From assembly GCF_051216895.1 (NCBI RefSeq), contig NZ_JBPKAO010000005.1:1-64000 (forward strand): a stretch of DNA of 64,000 nt, read 5' to 3'. Positions 53,809 to 63,471 of this stretch are shown in pieces. Origin of the DNA: Aquipuribacter sp051216895. GTDB taxonomy: Bacteria; Actinomycetota; Actinomycetes; Actinomycetales; JBBAYJ01. Numbering within the stretch: the stretch's first letter is position 1; each line of letters opens with the position of its first letter. Under the pieces are notes generated by a model. That model made no database searches, was not told the origin of the DNA, and worked only from the letters and a program-made list of their open reading frames with translations. Both the position numbers and the translations under genes were made by a program.

Positions 53809-54552
53809 TCAGTCGCGGGCCCCGGCGCCGGGTCGGATCGTCTCGACCACCTCGGCCTCGCCGGGCACGCCCCGACCCACGACCCGTGCCTCCCCGCCGC
53901 GTAGGTACACCCGGTAGTCCAGGAACACCACCGGCAGCCCGCGGGCCGTCGTCCCGTCGGGGCCGTCCATGGCCTGCAGGTGCACGTGCGGCTCGGTCGA
54001 GTTGCCCGAGTTCCCGCAGGCGCCGAGCGGCTGCCCGAGCGCCACCCGGTCGCCGGGGGCCACGCGGAGCGACCCGCGGCGCAGGTGGGCGAGGAGGACG
54101 TGCGCGCCGCCGACGTACAGCCGGAGCACCACGTGGTTGCCCGCGAGGCCCGCCGCCCCACCTCGGGCCCGGGACCCCTGCGTCAGCGCGTAGGGGACCA
54201 GCGCGACCTGCGAACGGCGGGCCTCGTGATCGGGCTCGCCGTCGTGGACGTCGACGACCGTCGCGGCGGCCGGGGCGAGCACGGGGGCGCCGAAGCCGAC
54301 GAACCGTTCGGGTGGCTCGGTCGCCAGCCACGTCCGCCAGTCGCGGGTCGACCCGCTGCGTCGCCGACCGTCCACGGCGACGAAGTCGATGGCGTAAGTG
54401 GTCGCGAACAGGTGGGTGCCGTGGCTGGGCACCCGGCGCGCCGGGCTGTTCTGCGTGAGCCACGTCCCGTCGAACGGCAGGCGGAGGGCGACCGCGTCGG
54501 CTCCTGCGGCCTGCACCCCACCACCCTTGCAGCAGGCGCTGCGGAGCAACAC
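53809..54552 (-). CDS. M23-family metallopeptidase
   Basis: The 247-aa protein has the lysostaphin-type peptidase motifs: HGTHLFATTYAIDFVAVD (His and Asp zinc ligands) and, near the C-terminus, LGACGNSGNSTEPHVHLQAM with the HxH. Such enzymes cut peptidoglycan crosslinks. No signal peptide is seen, so localisation is unclear. GTG 54552 is chosen since GAGGGGG sits ten bases upstream, straddling the previous stop. It belongs to an operon with the membrane protein upstream. Confidence 0.8.
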   Translation of the reverse strand: MLLRSACCKGGGVQAAGADAVALRLPFDGTWLTQNSPARRVPSHGTHLFATTYAIDFVAVDGRRRSGSTRDWRTWLATEPPERFVGFGAPVLAPAAATVVDVHDGEPDHEARRSQVALVPYALTQGSRARGGAAGLAGNHVVLRLYVGGAHVLLAHLRRGSLRVAPGDRVALGQPLGACGNSGNSTEPHVHLQAMDGPDGTTARGLPVVFLDYRVYLRGGEARVVGRGVPGEAEVVETIRPGAGARD

Positions 54553-54565
54553 CCGCCGTTCCCCC

Positions 54566-55219
54566 TCAGTCGGTGCGCTCGCGCAGGTGGTGGTGCAGCA
54601 GCACCGGGACGCACACCCACACCGCCGTCCCGACGAGCATCGGTGCGAACTCCAGCAGGACGGCCCCGGGGCTGTCCGCCCCCCGCAGCTGGTCCACCAC
54701 GAGAGAGCCCGCCAGCAGGCCCCCGGCGGCCAGCAGCGCCCACCCGGCCGCGCCGGTGCGGGAGGGGCGGAGCAGCCAGGCCACGGCGAGCCCACCGACC
54801 CCGTAGCCGAGGAGGAACAGCTGCTCGGGGACGCCCAGGCGCTCGCCGTAGGTCTTGACCTGCAGCATGTCCTCGACCATCAGGGCCAGCGAGAGCCCCG
54901 TGAACAGCAGCAGGCCCGGGCGGGAGCGACGGTGCAGCGAGGCGACGAAGCCGCCGAGCGCTGCGGCGACGCCCCAGAGGGTGGCGTTCAGCATCGCCCC
55001 GACCCCGACGACCAGGGACGACTGGAAGGTGGTGCTGGGGTCGCGGACCAGCATGCCCACGTCGCCCTCGCCGACGCGGGCCAGGAGCCACACCGCGGCG
55101 ACGACCGCCACCGCCGCCGCGGCGGACGACAGGGGGAGCCACCAGGGTGACCGAGCGCGGACCTGACCCTCCCGGTGGCGGTCGGGGGCGGGCTGTCGTG
55201 TCGTGCGGACCTGGGGCAT
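54566..55219 (-). CDS. Membrane protein, six predicted helices
   Basis: I do not recognise the family. The 217-aa product has about 25 basic residues at the N-terminus and then six hydrophobic segments, spread to the C-terminal LLHHHLRERTD. No channel, transporter or enzyme motif is visible. It lies 13 bases from the M23 peptidase gene on the same strand and probably shares its transcript. ATG 55219 precedes the first helix. Confidence 0.7.
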   Translation of the reverse strand: MPQVRTTRQPAPDRHREGQVRARSPWWLPLSSAAAAVAVVAAVWLLARVGEGDVGMLVRDPSTTFQSSLVVGVGAMLNATLWGVAAALGGFVASLHRRSRPGLLLFTGLSLALMVEDMLQVKTYGERLGVPEQLFLLGYGVGGLAVAWLLRPSRTGAAGWALLAAGGLLAGSLVVDQLRGADSPGAVLLEFAPMLVGTAVWVCVPVLLHHHLRERTD

Positions 55220-55248
55220 CTGCGTCCCGTACCCACCCGGGGGCCCGC

Positions 55249-55629
55249 TCACTCCTGCCCGATCCGGTCCAGGAGCCAGCCGGGTCCCCGGGCGCGGGTC
55301 CCGCTCGGCAGCCGCGCGAGCAGACCGCGGTCGGCGGTCACCACCGTGCACCCGGTGCCGAGGCGCTCGACCTGGGCGACCACCTCGTCGTCGCCGGACC
55401 CGGCTGCCCGCACCACCTGCAGACCCGGCACGTCCGGCACCGCGCGGGCCCGGCCCTCGACGACCGCGACGACCGGGTCGATCCCGACGAGCTCCGCCGC
55501 CGCCACCCGGGTCAGCAACCGCTGCGTGGCCCCGGCCCGGTCACGCCACCAGCCGTCCGGACGCGACCCGACGACGTTGGCGACGTCCACGACGAGGGGG
55601 CACGGCGACCAGTCGCCGGTCTCAGGCAC
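55249..55629 (-). CDS. NYN/PIN-like putative ribonuclease
   Basis: The 126-aa protein shows a PIN/NYN-type core: VVDVANVVGSRPD with the first acidic residue, GSGDDEVVAQVE (middle acids), and CTVVTADRGLLARL (last Asp). Members cut RNA or are inactive relatives. The ATG lies within the end of the glycosylase gene upstream, overlapping it by eight bases. No toxin-type partner is seen. Confidence 0.72.
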   Translation of the reverse strand: MPETGDWSPCPLVVDVANVVGSRPDGWWRDRAGATQRLLTRVAAAELVGIDPVVAVVEGRARAVPDVPGLQVVRAAGSGDDEVVAQVERLGTGCTVVTADRGLLARLPSGTRARGPGWLLDRIGQE

Positions 55630-56194
55630 CGTCGGCCTCGACGGCGGTCCGCAGCTCGCCGAACAGCCCCGCCAGGGACGTCGGGGTGTGGTGCGCGTTC
55701 AGGCCGCTCGGGTTGGGCAGCACCCAGACGCGGGCGTCGCCCACCGGGTCGTCCTGCGGCCCGAGCACCGCCTTGGGCCGGTCGAACGCCTGCCGGTAGG
55801 CGGTGATGCCGAGCACCGCGAGCCACCGCGGCCGGTACGTGTCGACCTCCCGCCCCAGGCGCAGCGCCCCCGCACGCAGCTCGTCCCGGGACAGCTCGTC
55901 GGCCCGGGCCGACGCCCGGGCGGCGACGTTGGTGATGCCGAGGCCCAGGGTCAGCAGCTGCTCCTGCTCCGCGGGCGCCAGCTGCCGGTCGGTGAACCCG
56001 GAGCGGTGAAGGGCCGGCCAGAACCGGTTGCCCGGCCGGGCGAAGTGGTGCCCGGTCCACGCCGTGTACAGGCCGGGGTTGATGCCGCAGAAGAGCACCC
56101 TCAGGTCGGGCGCCAGGAGCGGGGGGACGGTCCGGTCGGCCGCGGCCAGCAGCTGCCCGTGGTCGGGCCCGGTTCGTCGGGGACGGTCGGTCAC
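55622..56194 (-). CDS. mug: G/U mismatch-specific DNA glycosylase
   Basis: Mug (190 aa) removes uracil or 3,N4-ethenocytosine opposite guanine, starting base-excision repair. The catalytic motif GINPGLYTAWTGHHFARPGNRFW (Asn in GINPG) and the C-terminal NPSGLNAHH are diagnostic. The start GTG 56194 was chosen because the conserved N-terminus begins shortly after. It overlaps the NYN/PIN gene by eight bases. Confidence 0.93.
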   Translation of the reverse strand: MTDRPRRTGPDHGQLLAAADRTVPPLLAPDLRVLFCGINPGLYTAWTGHHFARPGNRFWPALHRSGFTDRQLAPAEQEQLLTLGLGITNVAARASARADELSRDELRAGALRLGREVDTYRPRWLAVLGITAYRQAFDRPKAVLGPQDDPVGDARVWVLPNPSGLNAHHTPTSLAGLFGELRTAVEADGA

Positions 56195-56266
56195 CGCCCC
56201 AGCATGCCCGCGCGCGGTCACGGTGCCTGCAGACCTAAACCCCGAGACGCTGTGGGATACCGCACT

Positions 56267-56299
56267 ACCTACGGCGTCGTAACTTACGCCTCCGTAGGT
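56267..56299. promoter_or_regulatory. 33-bp palindromic operator upstream of reductase-desaturase genes
   Basis: The sequence ACCTACGG-CGTC-GTAA-C-TTAC-GCCT-CCGTAGGT is a dyad centred on one base, with outer arms of eight paired bases and inner arms of four. It lies 12 bases before the reductase start. Symmetry, size and position are those of a TetR-family repressor site, as known for desaturase regulons; the regulator is not in this window. Confidence 0.72.
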
Positions 56300-56311
56300 T
56301 AACGTCGTGCC

Positions 56312-57430
56312 GTGCCTCTCGCCGCCGCCCTCCTCCGTGCCGACGCCGGAGGTGGCTCCCGCCGCGGCCGTCGACGCCGCCTCGGTCCTGCGCTGCAGCG
56401 GATCGCGGCCTCCGCCGTCACCCCGCTGGTGCCCGGTGACTACCTGGACCTGTTCGCGCCGCTGCGCTCCGGCGCCCCGCTGCGGGCCCGGGTCGTGCAG
56501 GTGCACCGCGAGACGCGTGACGCCACCACCCTGGTGCTGCGCCCCGGCAAGGACTGGGCGGGCCACGTGCCCGGTCAGTACGTCCGCATCGGTGTCGACG
56601 TCGACGGCGTCCGCCGCTGGCGGGCCTACTCGCTCACCTCGCTGGTCGACGCCCCCGACGGCCTGGTCGCCGTCACGGTCAAGGCCATCCCCGACGGCGT
56701 GGTCAGCGGCCACGTCGCCCGGCGGCTGCGTCCGGGCGCCCTGCTGCACCTGGACCAGGCGACCGGGGACTTCACCCTCGGTGCGCACCGCGGCCCGACG
56801 TTGCTCGTCACCGCGGGCTCCGGGATCACGCCCGTGATGGGGATGCTGCGCAACCACCTGCACGAGCTGTCCGACGTCGTCCTGGTCCACTCCGCCCCCA
56901 CCTCCGCCGACGTCGTGTTCGGCGCCGAACTGCGAGCCTGGGCCGCCGAGGGCCGGCTGCGGCTCGTCGAGCGGCACACCTCGGTCGACGGGCTGCTGTC
57001 GGTCGCCGACCTGACGGCGCTGGTCCCGGACTGGCGCGACCGTCAGACCTGGGCCTGCGGGCCGACCGCGATGCTCGACGACGTCGAGGCCCACTGGGCC
57101 GCCGCCGGGGTGCCCGAGCGGATGCACACCGAGCGCTTCCGCCCCACCGTCGTCGCCACCGGCGAGGGCGGCACGGTCACCTTCGCCGCCAGCGGCACCG
57201 TGGTCGAAGCCGACGGCGGCACGACGCTGCTGGACGCGGGCGAGGACGCAGGCGTGCTCATGCCGTCCGGCTGCCGGATGGGCATCTGCTTCGGCTGCGT
57301 CGTGGGGCTGCGCGAGGGCAGCGTCCGCGACCTGCGCTCCGGCGACCTGACGACCGCCGTCCCCGAGGACGGCATCCGGATCCAGACCTGCGTCTCGGCT
57401 GCGGCCGGACCCTGCGAGATCGACCTGTAG
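56312..57430 (+). CDS. Ferredoxin reductase/oxygenase reductase partner of the desaturase
   Basis: The 372-aa protein feeds electrons from NAD(P)H to the neighbouring desaturase. An FAD-binding domain (GQYVRIGVDVDGVRRWRAYSLTS, about residues 90-112), an NAD-binding domain (LLVTAGSGITPVMGML), and a C-terminal plant-type 2Fe-2S domain (PSGCRMGICFGCVVGL with CVSAAAGPC) are in the order of the Rv3230c family. In mycobacteria Rv3230c is the electron donor for DesA3. GTG 56312 is used. The N-terminal 40 residues are basic. It follows the palindrome closely. Confidence 0.9.
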   Translation: MPLAAALLRADAGGGSRRGRRRRLGPALQRIAASAVTPLVPGDYLDLFAPLRSGAPLRARVVQVHRETRDATTLVLRPGKDWAGHVPGQYVRIGVDVDGVRRWRAYSLTSLVDAPDGLVAVTVKAIPDGVVSGHVARRLRPGALLHLDQATGDFTLGAHRGPTLLVTAGSGITPVMGMLRNHLHELSDVVLVHSAPTSADVVFGAELRAWAAEGRLRLVERHTSVDGLLSVADLTALVPDWRDRQTWACGPTAMLDDVEAHWAAAGVPERMHTERFRPTVVATGEGGTVTFAASGTVVEADGGTTLLDAGEDAGVLMPSGCRMGICFGCVVGLREGSVRDLRSGDLTTAVPEDGIRIQTCVSAAAGPCEIDL

Positions 57431-57502
57431 ACCCACGGTCGACAGCCCCACCCCGCCCGAGCGACGAGTACGACGCACCGCCCACAGACCCGAGGAGTCC
57501 CC

Positions 57503-58783
57503 ATGGCCACCAGCACCCGGCTGTCCACCGTGACCACCGAGCGCACGCTCACCCCCAAGCGCTCCGGCAAGCCCGACCCGACCGCGCACCTGGACGCCGA
57601 GCAGGTCGAGGCCCTCGGCCGCGAGCTCGACGCGCTGCGCAAGGAGGTCTTCGACTCCCGTGACTCCCACGACGCGGCCTACATCCGCCGCGTGATCAAG
57701 GTGCAGCGCAGTCTCGAGCTGAGCAGCCGCGCCGTGCTGCTGTTCTCGCTGTTCCCGCCGGCCTGGTTCGTGGGCACGGCCGGGCTGAGCGTGGCCAAGA
57801 TCCTCGAGAACATGGAGATCGGCCACAACATCATGCACGGGCAGTGGGACTGGATGCGTGACCCCAAGATCCACTCCACCGCCTACGAGTGGGACCACGC
57901 GTCGCCGTCGGAGCTGTGGAAGCACAGCCACAACGAGCTGCACCACACCTTCACCAACGTGCTGGGCCGCGACAACGACCTGGGCTACGGGATCATGCGC
58001 GTCGACGAGGAGCAGCGCTGGTACCCCGCCTACGTCCTGCAGCCGTTCTGGAACTTCCTGAACGCCTGCTTCTTCGAGTACGGGATCGCGTCCTACGACC
58101 TGGAGCTGGGCAAGAAGATCCGCGAGGGTGGGCTCGACGACCCGGAGTTCAAGGCCGACGTCCGCAAGGTGCTCACCAAGATCCGCCGCCAGATGACCAA
58201 GGACTACCTGGTCCACCCGGCGCTGTCCGGGCCGTCGTTCCTGCACACCCTGGGCGCCAACATGGTGGCCAACCTGGTCCGCAACGTCTGGACCCACTCC
58301 GTCATCATGTGCGGCCACTTCCCCGAGGGCGTCGAGACGTTCGCCAAGGAGTCCATCGAGGGCGAGACCCGCGGCGAGTGGTACCTGCGCCAGATGATGG
58401 GCTCGGCCAACATCCGCGGCAGCAAGGCCATGCACGTGATGACCGGCAACCTCAGCCACCAGATCGAGCACCACCTGTTCCCGGACATGCCCAGCAACCG
58501 CTACGCCCAGATCGCCCCCCGGATCCAGGACATCTGCTCCCGCTACGGCATCAGCTACACGACGGGGACGCTGCCGCAGCAGGTCGCCAGCGCGTGGCGG
58601 CAGGTCATCAAGCTGTCCCTGCCCGACGACACGAGCGCCGCGCAGACCGCGGCCATGCTCGCGCGGGGTGCTGCCACGGGCGTCCGCCGTCGCGTCGGGG
58701 CGCTGCTGCGCTCCCGCAAGGGCTCCCCGGCGGGCCCCTCCGTGACGGCGGTCGTGCGCGAGCGCCTCCCCGCGGCCGCCTGA
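57503..58783 (+). CDS. Membrane fatty acid (stearoyl-CoA delta-9 type) desaturase
   Basis: This 426-aa membrane diiron enzyme introduces a double bond into long acyl chains. Its three histidine boxes are GHNIMHGQWDW, HNELHHTF and HQIEHHLFPD, which hold the diiron centre. Hydrophobic segments at about residues 75-100 and further in the middle fit the family. It follows the reductase by 72 bases, forming a desaturase/reductase operon under the upstream palindrome. The 40 residue C-terminal tail is basic. Confidence 0.93.
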   Translation: MATSTRLSTVTTERTLTPKRSGKPDPTAHLDAEQVEALGRELDALRKEVFDSRDSHDAAYIRRVIKVQRSLELSSRAVLLFSLFPPAWFVGTAGLSVAKILENMEIGHNIMHGQWDWMRDPKIHSTAYEWDHASPSELWKHSHNELHHTFTNVLGRDNDLGYGIMRVDEEQRWYPAYVLQPFWNFLNACFFEYGIASYDLELGKKIREGGLDDPEFKADVRKVLTKIRRQMTKDYLVHPALSGPSFLHTLGANMVANLVRNVWTHSVIMCGHFPEGVETFAKESIEGETRGEWYLRQMMGSANIRGSKAMHVMTGNLSHQIEHHLFPDMPSNRYAQIAPRIQDICSRYGISYTTGTLPQQVASAWRQVIKLSLPDDTSAAQTAAMLARGAATGVRRRVGALLRSRKGSPAGPSVTAVVRERLPAAA

Positions 58784-58846
58784 GCCCGGGACGCCCGACC
58801 ACGGGTGCGGACCGCCGTGACCCCGGCGGTCCGTAGCCTTGCCCCC

Positions 58847-61800
58847 GTGACGGTGCACTGGACGGAGGCGATCGACGACGACGCCATCCGTGCCGTCGTC
58901 GGCGAGGCGACCTTCGACCGCGGCGAGGCCTACGCCCGCGAGGGGCGCGTCCAACGGGTCAGCGGCACCGGCGGGGGAGCGCTGCTCGGCGAGGTCCGCG
59001 GCAGCGGGCGCGGGACGTACTCCACGCTCGTCACCCCCGCCAAGGCCCCCACGGCGCGACGCCCCTGGACCGGCCGGTGCTCCTGCCCGATCGGCAGCGA
59101 CTGCAAGCACGCCGTCGCGGTCCTCATCGCGGCCCGGGCCGTGTCACCCGGCTCGGCGTCGCGCGAGCAGCCGGCGGGGCCCGGCTGGGAGGACCGGATC
59201 GGGCGGCTGGTCCGCTCCGTCGCCGAGCCCGAGGCCGAGCCCCAGGGGGCGCCGCTGGCGCTGCAGCTGAAGGTCGTCGACCCCGCCCCGGGCCTTCGGG
59301 TGCTCGGTCGCTCGCCCGACGCGCCTGCGCCGCCGCGGCGGCGGGTGCTGCTGCGCCCCGTCGTGCAGGGCCTGCGCGGAGCCTGGGTGCGCGGCGGTGC
59401 GTCCTGGCGCGAGCTCGAGCACGGGTTCTCCGCCTACGGCCGTCCCGTGCCGGACCCGCGGCACCGCGAGGCGCTGCTGGAGCTGTTCGGGCTGCACCAG
59501 GCCCGGGCCCGCAGCCGCTACGGCGTCAGCGGTGAGCCGACGGTGCACCTGGACGAGGTGGGGCCGTCGGTGTGGCAGGTGCTGCTGCGCCTGCTCGACG
59601 CCGGCGTGCAGCTGCTCACCACGGACGGCGACGGCGACGTCGTGGTGGCCGACGCGCCGGGGGCCGCGTCGGTGGACCTGCGCCGGGACACCCCGGACGG
59701 CGACGCCACCCTCGAGGCCGTGCTGACGCTGGCCGGCGACCGGTTCACCGCCGACGCGGTGTGCGTCGTCGGCTCACCGGCGCACGGCTTCGTCGTCGAG
59801 GCGGGGCGTCGCCCGGGCACCGGGGCCGGGTCGCTGCTGGTGGACAGCCTGCTGCCCGCCGGGGGGCTGCTGCTGGTCGGTCTCGACGCCCCGGCCACCC
59901 CGCAGCTGTCGCAGATGCTGCACGAGGGGCACCGCCTCGACATCCCCGCCGACGACCTGCCCCGGTTCCTGCGCGAGTACTACCCCGGCCTGCGGCAGGT
60001 GCTCCCGGTCACCTCCTCGGACGACTCCGTCCCGCTGCCGCAGGTGCAGCCGCCCACGCTCGTGCTGGCGCTGACCTACCTGGACGGGCACCGCCTCGCG
60101 CTGTCCTGGCAGTTCGACTACCGGGTGGGTGAGGAGGCCGTGCGCATCCCGCTGGGGGCGGACGCCACCACCGGACCGGTCCGCGACCGCGTCGGCGAGA
60201 GCGAGGTCCTCCGGTCCCTGACGTTCCCCGACCGCCTCGACGCGATCGACCGGGCCCCGCTGCCCCAGCTGTGGACCGAGGTCGGCGGGGACCGGCTGCT
60301 GGTGCCGCGGCTCACCCTGGCCGGCCTGGACACCGTCGCCTTCACCAACGACGTCCTGCCGGTGCTGCGGGACGGTGAGGCGGCCGGCGAGCTGGCGCTG
60401 GAGGTGTCCGGGACGCCGACGGACTACCGCTTCACCGAGGTCTCCCCGGTGATCGAGCTCCGGACGACCGAGTCCGGCGAGCGCGACTGGTTCGACCTGG
60501 GCGTCACGGTGTCCGTGGACGGCGAGGACATCCCGTTCGAGCCGCTCTTCGTCGCCCTCGCCAACGGCGAGACCCACCTTGTCCTGGACAGCGGGACCTG
60601 GTTCAGCATCGACCGGCCCGAGCTCGAGCAGCTGCGCGTGCTGATCGACGAGGCCCGCGGTCTGCAGGACAAGGACACCGGTGGGCTGCGGATCAGCGCC
60701 TACCAGGCCGACCTGTGGGACGAGCTCACCCACCTGGGGGTCGTGCAGGAGCAGAGCGAGCGGTGGACCCGCGCGGTGCAGGGCCTGCTCGACGTCGCCG
60801 CGGTCCCCGAGGTCGACGTCCCCGACGGGCTGGACGCCACGCTGCGGCCCTACCAGGTCGAGGGGTTCCAGTGGCTGGCGTTCCTGCAGGAGCACGAGCT
60901 GGGCGGGGTGCTGGCCGACGACATGGGCCTGGGCAAGACCGTGCAGGCGCTGGCCATGGTGCTGCGGGCCGTCGAGCGGGGGGAGCGTTCGCCGTTCCTG
61001 GTCGTGGCCCCCACGTCGGTCGTGCCCAACTGGGTGCACGAGGCCGCCCGGTTCGCGCCGGGACTGGTCGTCCGCGAGGTCACCCGGACCACCGCCAAGT
61101 CCGGGGTGCCGCTGACCGAGCTCGCCGACGGCGCCCACGTCGTCGTCACCTCCTACGCGCTGTTCCGCCTCGACAACGACTCCTACGAGGCGCTCGACTG
61201 GGCAGGCCTGCTGCTGGACGAGGCGCAGTTCGTCAAGAACCACCAGGGCCGGACCCACGTCTGCGCCCGGCGGCTGCGGGCGCCGTTCAAGCTGGCCATC
61301 ACCGGCACCCCGCTGGAGAACAACCTGATGGAGCTCTGGTCGCTGCTGTCGATCGTGGCGCCCGGGCTGTACCCCAACCCCAAGCGGTTCGCCCAGCAGT
61401 ACGCCACCCCGATCAGCAAGGGTGACCCCGAGGCCCTGGCGCGGCTGCGTCGTCGGGTCCGTCCGCTGATGCGCCGGCGGACCAAGGAGCAGGTCGCCAC
61501 GGAGCTGCCGCCCAAGGTCGAGCAGGTCCTCGAGGTCACCCTCAACGCCCGGCACCGCCGGATCTACCAGACCCACCTGCAGCGGGAGCGGCAGAAGGTG
61601 CTGCGCCTGATCGACGAGCCGGACCGCAACCGGTTCGCCATCCTGCGCTCCATCACCCTGCTGCGTCGGCTCTGCCTGGACCCGGCCCTGGTCGACGACA
61701 CCTGCGCCGGCGTGGCGGCCAGCAAGGTGGACGTGCTGTCCGAGCGGCTGCACGAGGTGATCGAGGAGGGGCACCGGGCGCTGGTGTTCAGCCAGTTCAC

Positions 61801-62224
61801 CGGGTTCCTGGCCTCGGTGCGCGCCCGCCTGGACGCCGACGGCATCGCCTACTCCTACCTGGACGGCAGCACCCGTGACCGGTCGCGCCGGCTGGAGGAG
61901 TTCCGGGCCGGCGACAACCCCGTCTTCCTCATCAGCCTCAAGGCCGGCGGCGTCGGGCTCAACCTGACCGAGGCCGACTACTGCTTCATCCTCGACCCGT
62001 GGTGGAACCCGGCCGTCGAGGCGCAGGCCGTCGACCGCACCCACCGCATCGGTCAGGGCAAGACGGTGATGGTCTACCGGCTCGTGGCCACCGACACCAT
62101 CGAGGACAAGGTGATGCAGCTCAAGGAACGCAAGCTCGAGCTGTTCAGCTCGGTGATGGACGACGGCGGCGCCCTGGGCGGGGCCCTGACCGGCGAGGAC
62201 ATCGCCGGCCTGCTCGAGCCGTAG
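58847..62224 (+). CDS. SNF2-family helicase with SWIM zinc finger
   Basis: The 1,125-aa protein has an N-terminal SWIM zinc finger (CSCPIGSDCKH, about residue 80), a long unassigned beta region, then a two-lobed SNF2 ATPase: LADDMGLGKTVQAL (about 688), DEAQFVKN (about 788), and the helicase-C motif DRTHRIGQGKTVMVYRL (about 1065). It is a RapA/HepA-like ATPase of bacterial type, probably acting on protein-DNA or RNA polymerase complexes. GTG 58847 is chosen because the N-terminus TVHWTEAIDDDAIR is the conserved start. No methylase or nuclease sits next to it. Confidence 0.88.
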   Translation: MTVHWTEAIDDDAIRAVVGEATFDRGEAYAREGRVQRVSGTGGGALLGEVRGSGRGTYSTLVTPAKAPTARRPWTGRCSCPIGSDCKHAVAVLIAARAVSPGSASREQPAGPGWEDRIGRLVRSVAEPEAEPQGAPLALQLKVVDPAPGLRVLGRSPDAPAPPRRRVLLRPVVQGLRGAWVRGGASWRELEHGFSAYGRPVPDPRHREALLELFGLHQARARSRYGVSGEPTVHLDEVGPSVWQVLLRLLDAGVQLLTTDGDGDVVVADAPGAASVDLRRDTPDGDATLEAVLTLAGDRFTADAVCVVGSPAHGFVVEAGRRPGTGAGSLLVDSLLPAGGLLLVGLDAPATPQLSQMLHEGHRLDIPADDLPRFLREYYPGLRQVLPVTSSDDSVPLPQVQPPTLVLALTYLDGHRLALSWQFDYRVGEEAVRIPLGADATTGPVRDRVGESEVLRSLTFPDRLDAIDRAPLPQLWTEVGGDRLLVPRLTLAGLDTVAFTNDVLPVLRDGEAAGELALEVSGTPTDYRFTEVSPVIELRTTESGERDWFDLGVTVSVDGEDIPFEPLFVALANGETHLVLDSGTWFSIDRPELEQLRVLIDEARGLQDKDTGGLRISAYQADLWDELTHLGVVQEQSERWTRAVQGLLDVAAVPEVDVPDGLDATLRPYQVEGFQWLAFLQEHELGGVLADDMGLGKTVQALAMVLRAVERGERSPFLVVAPTSVVPNWVHEAARFAPGLVVREVTRTTAKSGVPLTELADGAHVVVTSYALFRLDNDSYEALDWAGLLLDEAQFVKNHQGRTHVCARRLRAPFKLAITGTPLENNLMELWSLLSIVAPGLYPNPKRFAQQYATPISKGDPEALARLRRRVRPLMRRRTKEQVATELPPKVEQVLEVTLNARHRRIYQTHLQRERQKVLRLIDEPDRNRFAILRSITLLRRLCLDPALVDDTCAGVAASKVDVLSERLHEVIEEGHRALVFSQFTGFLASVRARLDADGIAYSYLDGSTRDRSRRLEEFRAGDNPVFLISLKAGGVGLNLTEADYCFILDPWWNPAVEAQAVDRTHRIGQGKTVMVYRLVATDTIEDKVMQLKERKLELFSSVMDDGGALGGALTGEDIAGLLEP

Positions 62225-62234
62225 CCCCGCCGGC

Positions 62235-63308
62235 TCAGCGCCGGGGGTCGACGTGCACCTTGGGGCCCGGGCCCGCGCCGGCGGGGCGGCGCCCGGCGAG
62301 GACGTCGGCCACGTCGTCGAGGCCCACCGTGGCCGAGACCAGCGGGCGCGGGTCGACCGCCCCCGAGGCGTAGTGGGCCACGGCGTCGGCCAGCCCGCCC
62401 GAGCCGCTGAGCACGCCCACCGCCGTCACGTCGGCCAGCAGCAGTGACCGGGTGTCGAGCAGGCTCGGCGCGGTGGCGATCCCGACCAGGACGACGCGAC
62501 CGCCCGGCTCCACCACGTCGACCGCCCAGGCGGGTACGTCGGGCCCGGTGGAGGCGTCGACCACCGCGTCGAAGCCCGCAGCGACGCCGGCGTCGTGGCC
62601 CGTCCCGAGCGCGTCCGGACCGACGCCCCGCCGGCCCGGTCCGAGGACCTCCGTGCGCGAGCCCGACGTCTCGAAGCCCAGCGAACGGGCGAAGGCCAGC
62701 GACGGCTCGTCCAGCCCGAGCAGCCGCACGTCCGCCCCCTCGGCCCGGGCCACCAGGGCGACCAGCAGGCCGATGGTGCCCGGGCCGACCACCAGCAGGC
62801 GTCCGCCCGGTCGCAGCGCCGCCCCGCGCACGGCCCGGACGGCGTTCGCCCCGGGCTCGACCAACGCCCCCGCCACGTCGTCGACGGTGTCGGGCAACGG
62901 TTGCAACGACGTCGCCGGGACGGCCAGCCGTTCGGCGAGGGCCCCCGGGCGGCCGTTGCGGATGCCGACCTCCTCGCGTCGGGCGCAGACGTGCTGGCGT
63001 CCTGACGTGCAGCGGTGGCAGCGGCCGCAGCCGAGCATCGTGTCGCCCGTGACGCGTCGACCGAGCCAGGCCGGGTCGACCCCCTCGCCGACCTCGGTGA
63101 CCACGCCGCACCACTCGTGCCCCAGCCGGATGGGGTAGCGGGCCTGCCCGGAGGCCAGGTACGCCATCTCGCCGGTGAAGAACTCCACGTCGGTGCCGCA
63201 CACGCCCACCCGGGTGACGTCGACGACGACCTCACCGGGTCCGGCCACCGGATCGGGCACCTCCTGGACGCCGGCCTCGCCGGGGGCGGTCACCACGAAC
63301 GCGCGCAT
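62235..63308 (-). CDS. Zinc-dependent alcohol/polyol dehydrogenase
   Basis: This 357-aa protein is a second medium-chain dehydrogenase. The catalytic zinc site is in VCGTDVEFF and GHEWCGVV, the structural zinc site in CGRCHRCTSGRQHVC, and the Rossmann stretch in LLVVGPGTIGLLVALVA. The GTDVEFF and EPGANAVRA features fit sugar- or polyol-dehydrogenases. It is divergent from an HpcH/HpaI aldolase 163 bases away, so a shared catabolic pathway of a sugar acid is an attractive guess. ATG 63308 begins the conserved domain. Confidence 0.88.
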   Translation of the reverse strand: MRAFVVTAPGEAGVQEVPDPVAGPGEVVVDVTRVGVCGTDVEFFTGEMAYLASGQARYPIRLGHEWCGVVTEVGEGVDPAWLGRRVTGDTMLGCGRCHRCTSGRQHVCARREEVGIRNGRPGALAERLAVPATSLQPLPDTVDDVAGALVEPGANAVRAVRGAALRPGGRLLVVGPGTIGLLVALVARAEGADVRLLGLDEPSLAFARSLGFETSGSRTEVLGPGRRGVGPDALGTGHDAGVAAGFDAVVDASTGPDVPAWAVDVVEPGGRVVLVGIATAPSLLDTRSLLLADVTAVGVLSGSGGLADAVAHYASGAVDPRPLVSATVGLDDVADVLAGRRPAGAGPGPKVHVDPRR

Positions 63309-63471
63309 CGCCCTCCCCGGACCGACTTCCTCAGCAGGCACCACCGCGTGGTCCGGGGTCGATGCTAGGCGGGCAGCACCTCCCGATCCGGGCCGGGCGG
63401 CCGGTGCTAGACAGACCGTCCGGCGAACCGTCGTCCGACGAACCGTCGCCGGCCCGAGACCAGGAGCGCAG

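Noticed and set aside
55622..59110. Very long minus-strand frame extending upstream of the mismatch glycosylase
   Set aside because: Only the first 190 residues from GTG 56194 are real; the rest is antisense to the reductase and desaturase genes.
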